Assembly (NCBI RefSeq): GCF_000949865.1
Contig: NZ_JWJH01000027.1
Coordinates: 1 to 35,929, forward strand
Direction: 5' to 3'
Origin: Rhizobium nepotum 39/7
Lineage (GTDB): Bacteria > Pseudomonadota > Alphaproteobacteria > Rhizobiales > Rhizobiaceae
Length of the DNA stretch: 35,929 nt
A program made the position numbers and the translations under genes. The notes beneath the pieces were generated by a model that saw only the letters and a program-made list of their open reading frames with translations, was not told where the DNA came from and did not search any database. This document shows, one piece after another, positions 32,074-35,929 of the stretch (its first letter is position 1; each line of letters starts with the position of its first letter).

Positions 32074-33018
32074 ATGAATGATAAGCCTGTACTCCTGTTC
32101 GTCGATGACGAGGAGCGGATCGTAAAGCTGCTGAAGATCATGTTCCGCAGCGAATATGAAATTTACACGGCCACCAGCGCGAGAGAAGCACTCGCAGTGC
32201 TGGAGACGATCCCCGTTGACGTGTTGATCAGTGACCAGCGGATGCCGGAAATGACGGGCATTCAGCTTCTTTCGCAGGTGCGGGAGCGCTGGCCGGAGAC
32301 CGTGCGTCTTCTGTTAACCGGCTACAGCGACCTCGTCGCCATCGTCGGTGCGGTTAACGAAGGCGAGGTTTATCGTTTCATCAATAAGCCATGGAACCAG
32401 GCCGAACTCCGGGCTGTCATCGCCGAGGCGGTGGATTCCGCTCAAAGCGCTCGGACAATCCGGCAGACCGTCGCGCCGATCTGGGGCAACGACACCAACA
32501 CGCCCTTCAGCGTGGCTTCCCAGCTGCTGGCCATAGAGGGCTGCGACGCGGACCGCCAGGAAGTGGTGGAAATGTTCAGCTATGACTACCGCGTGCACGC
32601 TGCCCGCAGCCTGAAAGAGGCGATCGACATCCTGACGCATGAGCAGATTGGCGTCATTGTCTCCAACGCCGAGGTGGATGGTGTCGATATTACCGACGTC
32701 CTTGCGGAGATCGGGAGAATTGACCCCGCCATCACCATGGTGGTCATGACGGAAAAGCCGAGCAGCGAGACGATCATCAATCTTATCAACAGCGGCCGCA
32801 TCTACCGTTTCGCGATGCAACCCTTGAGCCCCAACCTGTTTCGTCTGGCCGTCCATGCGGCGATGCGCGAACATCACCGCCGCCTTGCCGACCCCCGCGT
32901 CGTCAAGCGTCGTATGCTCCTGGAAGCATCGAAAGAAAGCGACTCGGACGGCATGTACAATAGTCTGGTTCAGAACCTTCGCCGCTTTACTGAAGTTTCA
33001 AGGGCGACAGCGGAGTGA
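32074..33018 (+). CDS. Response regulator with a second, degenerate receiver domain
   Basis: A 314-residue two-receiver regulator from ATG 32074; GTG 32038 is in frame but lacks a ribosome site. The first receiver is complete: FVDDEER, phospho-acceptor in LISDQRMPEM, RLLLTGYSD and Lys in RFINKPWNQ. The second, from about residue 155, keeps the fold but has lost the acceptor: IGVIVSNAEVDG has Asn in the Asp place, and YRFAMQPL has no Lys at the switch position. There is no DNA-binding or enzymatic output domain; the last 30 residues are charged. It would act by protein-protein contact, perhaps as a phosphate sink. It follows the sensor kinase directly and ends the operon. Confidence 0.88.
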   Translation: MNDKPVLLFVDDEERIVKLLKIMFRSEYEIYTATSAREALAVLETIPVDVLISDQRMPEMTGIQLLSQVRERWPETVRLLLTGYSDLVAIVGAVNEGEVYRFINKPWNQAELRAVIAEAVDSAQSARTIRQTVAPIWGNDTNTPFSVASQLLAIEGCDADRQEVVEMFSYDYRVHAARSLKEAIDILTHEQIGVIVSNAEVDGVDITDVLAEIGRIDPAITMVVMTEKPSSETIINLINSGRIYRFAMQPLSPNLFRLAVHAAMREHHRRLADPRVVKRRMLLEASKESDSDGMYNSLVQNLRRFTEVSRATAE

Positions 33019-33125
33019 AGCGCTCGGTCTCGGCACTCTGTCACAAATGACGGTGACTTCTCAATGGAGCGGATTGCGATCCAATTGATCCGTCGCGATG
33101 AGTATATATTCAAACACCATGAGAC

Positions 33126-33147
33126 GCGGGCTATGCCCGCCCTTTTT
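33126..33147 (+). terminator. Rho-independent terminator after the peroxidase/kinase/regulator operon
   Basis: GCGGGC-TAT-GCCCGC stem with a TTTTT run right behind it, 108 bases after the response regulator stop. This is a good intrinsic terminator for the upstream operon. Confidence 0.75.
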
Positions 33148-33163
33148 GCCGGAGTTGGTGCGC

Positions 33164-33188
33164 GCCTTACGGGGTAAGGCCGCTTTTT
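33164..33188 (+). terminator. Second terminator in tandem
   Basis: GCCTTAC-GGG-GTAAGGC hairpin followed by CGCTTTTT. Tandem with the first one, 38 bases on. Confidence 0.65.
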
Positions 33189-33593
33189 CTGTTCGGTACT
33201 CGCGGCGCACAAGATTGGCTTTCGCGACCGGATGCTTTTGCCCCTGTCCCTGACGGTGAAACTTCCGGGACCGATTCTCGATATGTCCAGCTCATTGGCT
33301 GGCAGCATCAGCAATTTGGGGACGATCGCAACTCTTTAAAGGTTACAGCTGCAACTCTCCCATAGCCTGACCGCCGGGCCGGAGCGCGGACAATCATCAT
33401 CACATGTCTGGCCGCACAGGGCAGGAAAGCAGACGGGTTATCGCACTCTTGTCGCGTGCTGGACCAGCGCCTCCATAAACCCGACTAAAATGGGCAGGCC
33501 CGCATTACAAATGCAACGACATTGAAATTGATGAGGCGGCGATAATGGCGCTATCGTCGTTCTATTGTATTCACGTTGTTTGAGCAGGCAAAT

Positions 33594-34229
33594 ATGAAAA
33601 AAATCATTACCTTGGCAATGGCTATTAGTGCTTTGTCTTTTTCTTACGGCCATGCCGCAGATCTCATTGATCCACCCTTGATTTTAACGCCACCTGCCGA
33701 AAGCGGCCCACCGAAACTCGGCTGGGACGGTGGCTATGCTGGTGCAAATATCGGGTTCAGCAACCTGCAGGGCCTCTTTACGGATAGCTGCGGCTGCGAA
33801 GACTTTGGCGAGGCTACGGGCAGGCAGGTGGGTTTGTTCGTGGGCCGCAACTGGCAAATTGCAGAGCGGAGCTGGATAGGTTTCGAGGGCGACATCGGCT
33901 ATAAATGGAACGAAATCCATCTCTACGGGTCCCGGGTGGGAACAGATCTTGCCGGATCCGTTCGCGTGCGTGTAGGCGAGGAAATCGGTAACGCCCTCGT
34001 CTATGCGGCTTTCGGGTGGACAGGCGCAAACATCTATGTCGAAAATCCCGACGACACCGCCTTCACTCAGGGGTGGACACTGGGAGCGGGTGTCGACTGG
34101 GCTTTGAACGACACGACCTTCCTACGGGCCGAATATCGCTTCAATAATTATTCCCCCACAACATTGGCCGGCGTCGACGTCGATTTCGATCAGGATGTCA
34201 TCAGCATCGGCATAGCGCACAAATTCTGA
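33594..34229 (+). CDS. Omp25/Omp31-type outer-membrane beta-barrel protein
   Basis: An outer-membrane barrel of 211 residues from ATG 33594. A signal peptide (MKKIITLAMAISALSFSYGHA, cleavage before ADLIDPP) is followed by GWDGGYAGANIGFSNLQGL, the standard entry of rhizobial and Brucella Omp25/Omp31 proteins. Alternating strands follow, such as SWIGFEGDIGYKWNE, NALVYAAFGWTGANIY and FLRAEYRFNNYSP, and the chain ends in IGIAHKF with C-terminal Phe, as expected for barrel assembly. It contains two cysteines in SCGCED, unusual for this family. It is monocistronic, followed by a hairpin. TTG 33576 is in frame but has no signal-peptide advantage. Confidence 0.9.
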   Translation: MKKIITLAMAISALSFSYGHAADLIDPPLILTPPAESGPPKLGWDGGYAGANIGFSNLQGLFTDSCGCEDFGEATGRQVGLFVGRNWQIAERSWIGFEGDIGYKWNEIHLYGSRVGTDLAGSVRVRVGEEIGNALVYAAFGWTGANIYVENPDDTAFTQGWTLGAGVDWALNDTTFLRAEYRFNNYSPTTLAGVDVDFDQDVISIGIAHKF

Positions 34230-34264
34230 TCAGCCAAAGATTGCCTGTCCGTCCACACATGCTT

Positions 34265-34289
34265 GCTCCTGCTAAATTCTAGCAGGAGC
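34265..34289 (+). terminator. Perfect 10-bp hairpin after the porin gene
   Basis: GCTCCTGCTA-AATTC-TAGCAGGAGC, 35 bases past the porin stop. The stem is perfect but no T run follows, so it may terminate poorly or protect the mRNA end. Confidence 0.55.
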
Positions 34290-34329
34290 CTTCGCGGGAT
34301 CGCGCTGAATAATTTGAAGGAAGCCCTTT

Positions 34330-34695
34330 ATGATAGAACCGACCAATACCCCGTTCAGCATCAAGATGTTCGACACGCTGTACCATCTGGAAAGTGCGAA
34401 CACATCGGTTGTCTCTCCAGAGGAGTCCGATAGCGGCGCCTGGGAAGTGCTGGACCTGTCTAAAGAAAAATTCATGGAACTTCATACCGACCAGAGTTTT
34501 TCGTCGGAACAGTTTTCCCAATTGCTGGGGGCTATGGAAATCGCATTTAATCTCGGTCTCCGTGAAGGACGTGAAGAATGCCAGACCGCCGCGATTTCGC
34601 TACTGCAATCATTTGACGACGAGGTGATTGTGACTGTCCTCAATAATTTGGCGGCCGAGAACGAAGACGAAGAGGCAGCGCCCGATGAGGTCTGA
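34330..34695 (+). CDS. Unrecognised acidic protein
   Basis: A 121-residue acidic protein with no known family. Residues 50-100 look helical (FSSEQFSQLLGAMEIAFNLGLREG, in part; then ISLLQSFDDEVIVTVLNNLAAE). The last 12 residues are mostly Glu and Asp. There is no signal peptide or membrane segment, so it is probably cytosolic. It begins 41 bases after the porin hairpin, with AAGGAAG before ATG 34330. No context hints at a function. Confidence 0.7.
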   Translation: MIEPTNTPFSIKMFDTLYHLESANTSVVSPEESDSGAWEVLDLSKEKFMELHTDQSFSSEQFSQLLGAMEIAFNLGLREGREECQTAAISLLQSFDDEVIVTVLNNLAAENEDEEAAPDEV

Positions 34696-34874
34696 CTACC
34701 TTAGTAGCCTGCATAAATATATTGAAGAATTAATCCGCGTGTAAATATTTCTGGGATTTTCATGGCGAATTACCACTTTCATGGCCGTTTCGTCTTCTGC
34801 CACGTTGGCCACGCAGCGAATACGGGTCCGAGGCCTAAAGCATTCTGTGCGATAATATACGATGGTTGCACAGA

Positions 34875-35456
34875 ATGAGGGTTCTGGTTCTCTATGCGCA
34901 TCCGGACCGTTCGAGTTACGGCGCCGCCCTGCACCGCGAGACGCTCGATGGTCTCGAAGCCGCCGGTCACACTGTTGATGACTGCGATCTCTATGCGGAA
35001 GGTTTTGATCCAGTGCTGACCTATCGTGATCGCATCGGCTATTATGATACGGCACACAATCGACAGCCCGTAGAGAGCTATGTCGACCGATTGGAACAGG
35101 CGTCGGCACTTGTCATCGTATCACCCGTATGGACGCTAGGCTTCCCGGCTATCCTTAAAGGCTATTTCGATCGGGTCTGGCTTCCAGGCGTATCCTTCAC
35201 ACTGGTCGATGGGCGCGTAAGAAGAAAACTCACCAACATTGTAAAGCTCGGCGCAGTCATGACGTATGGGGCGCCGCGCATGAATGCCTTTCTTGCCGGC
35301 GATCCACCGCGCAAACTCGTAACCAGGCTGCTCCGATCTCAGATCAAGCCTATGGCGCCGGTAAATTACGTCGCCCATTACGACATCGATCGCTCAAGCT
35401 CCGAGAGCAGAGCTCAATTTCTGGAGAAGGTAAAGAATTCCTTCGCGGCGTTTTGA
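34875..35456 (+). CDS. NAD(P)H-dependent quinone oxidoreductase, flavodoxin fold
   Basis: A flavodoxin-like oxidoreductase of 193 residues, related to the NQO1/MdaB/KefF family that reduces quinones or azo compounds using FMN or FAD. The start MRVLVLYAHPDRSSYGAAL is the phosphate-binding loop. The stretch LVIVSPVWTLGFPAILKGYFDRVW, with the SFTL that follows it, is the family's most typical sequence. ATG 34875 is chosen; TTG 34866 just upstream is also in frame. No evident partner gene; it stands between the acidic hypothetical and the IS66 end. Confidence 0.9.
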   Translation: MRVLVLYAHPDRSSYGAALHRETLDGLEAAGHTVDDCDLYAEGFDPVLTYRDRIGYYDTAHNRQPVESYVDRLEQASALVIVSPVWTLGFPAILKGYFDRVWLPGVSFTLVDGRVRRKLTNIVKLGAVMTYGAPRMNAFLAGDPPRKLVTRLLRSQIKPMAPVNYVAHYDIDRSSSESRAQFLEKVKNSFAAF

Positions 35457-35518
35457 GCGAGTAACGTAAGCGCGAATTTCTGCGCACCTTCTGAAGCGCA
35501 GTGCTCTCAGGCATGAAG

Positions 35519-35540
35519 TGTCCACCAAAATAGGTGGACA
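35519..35540. repeat. Perfect 8-bp dyad in the IS66 tnpA leader
   Basis: TGTCCACC-AAAATA-GGTGGACA, ending seven bases before the tnpA start. It could be a transposase or repressor site or a translation-attenuating hairpin. Confidence 0.6.
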
Positions 35541-35546
35541 CAAATC

Positions 35547-35903
35547 ATGGAAGAAGATGAGCAAAGACTGCGGGTGCGGCTTGTGGGTAGTGACGGACGA
35601 CGTCGATATGACCCAGCTTCGGTAGATCGTCTTGTTGCAGCCTGCCTTGAGCCGGGGGTCTCGGTATCGCGGCTTGCGCTTGAACATGGCGTTAATGTCA
35701 ATCTCCTGCGGAAATGGATACAGAAGGCCAGGCAGGTCAGTCCTGCCCCTGCGGCTTTGGCGTTCGTTCCGGTTCAGGTCGGCCCCGATCAGAGCCTGCC
35801 GGTGCAGCGCAGCAGCTTGGATAAAAGCATCAAGAGGCTGTCTTGTGCGGCCAGGCTGAGCGCTTCACTGCCGAACGGGGTGAGCGTGACGGTGGTGATC
35901 TGA
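35547..35903 (+). CDS. tnpA: IS66-family accessory protein TnpA
   Basis: A 118-residue IS66 TnpA protein. It has the helix-turn-helix of this family: YDPASVDRLVAACLEPGVSVSRLALEHG, in outline, then VNLLRKWIQKARQ. The later linker is variable and the end, LSASLPNGVSVTVVI, is typical. TnpA, TnpB and TnpC are all needed for IS66 transposition. ATG 35547 opens the gene just after the leader dyad. The window ends 26 bases past its stop, before tnpB. Confidence 0.88.
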   Translation: MEEDEQRLRVRLVGSDGRRRYDPASVDRLVAACLEPGVSVSRLALEHGVNVNLLRKWIQKARQVSPAPAALAFVPVQVGPDQSLPVQRSSLDKSIKRLSCAARLSASLPNGVSVTVVI

Positions 35904-35929
35904 ACCCTTCAAACTGGACCGTTTTTGGT

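Larger units (their letters stand above)
33019..33593. other. 575-base intergenic region before the porin gene
   Basis: Contains two terminator-like hairpins (listed separately) in the first 170 bases and, further on, nothing I recognise as a gene. Bases 33480-33590 are the likely promoter of the porin gene. A half vir-box-like CATTGAAAT near 33515 is too poor to call. Confidence 0.5.
35466..35929 (+). mobile_element. Left end of an IS66-family insertion sequence (partial)
   Basis: GTAAGCGCGAATTT at 35466 resembles the GTAA-beginning inverted repeat of IS66-family elements; GTAACG, starting at 35461, is an alternative end. The element carries tnpA and is cut by the window edge before tnpB and tnpC. 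The eight bases before 35466, CGAGTAAC, would be the left copy of the target duplication. Confidence 0.65.

Noticed and set aside
1..35929. tRNA, rRNA, CRISPR arrays or replication origin
   Set aside because: No cloverleaf, ribosomal motif, regular direct repeats with spacers, repABC genes or iteron-like repeats were seen.

Overview
The window looks like part of a plasmid, or of a plasmid-like accessory region, from a member of the Rhizobiaceae (Agrobacterium/Rhizobium group). Three things point there: a full set of Agrobacterium-type vir genes (virD1, D2, D4, C1, C2, B1-B11, virG) whose proteins match Ti-plasmid Vir proteins domain by domain, two intergenic RIME-type palindromic mosaic elements typical of rhizobia, and coding habits of moderately high GC with AT-rich promoter islands. 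No replication genes, tRNA, rRNA or CRISPR array were seen.

Layout. (1) 1-8642, plus strand: the 3' end of an unidentified gene, then virD1-virD2-virD4, two unrecognised genes, virC1-virC2 and a third unrecognised gene. In Ti plasmids virC and virD diverge; here they are collinear and interleaved with cargo-like genes. (2) 8643-9057: intergenic, with a RIME element. (3) 9058-19060, minus strand: a virB1-B2-B3-B4-[B7-like]-B5-B6-B8-B9-B10-B11 operon in which the small lipoprotein gene sits between virB4 and virB5 instead of between virB6 and virB8. (4) 19061-21009: a control region with a vir-box-like dyad, then virG and a 238-residue protein that is clearly a VirA kinase core without sensor or receiver domains and without ATP-binding motifs. 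(5) 21010-21310: a second RIME in opposite orientation. (6) 21311-33018: HxlR and two LysR regulators, a TerB-like/flavin reductase/ferredoxin fusion, a polyferredoxin-FHA-cNMP membrane protein, and, divergently, a di-haem cytochrome c peroxidase with a sensor kinase and response regulator: a redox sensing or electron-transfer island. (7) 33019-35929: outer-membrane beta-barrel protein, an acidic hypothetical, a flavodoxin-fold quinone reductase, and the left end of an IS66-family element cut by the window edge.

How it fits together. VirD1/VirD2/VirC1/VirC2 would process and present DNA, VirD4 would recruit substrates and VirB1-B11 form the channel and pilus. VirG is the expected activator, through the dyad before virB. 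The intervening unknown genes look like secreted substrates: like VirD2 they are rich in disorder and end in arginine-containing tails with a terminal Arg, which resembles the C-terminal arginine-rich VirB/D4 secretion signal.

The most striking item is the 335-residue protein at 5113-6120. In its C-terminal third it carries a bipartite nuclear localisation signal, two ABBA motifs, a KEN box and an RxRxRxR tail. That is the motif set of eukaryotic APC/C inhibitors and substrates, and it suggests an effector aimed at the host cell-cycle ubiquitin ligase. This is an inference from short motifs and needs testing.
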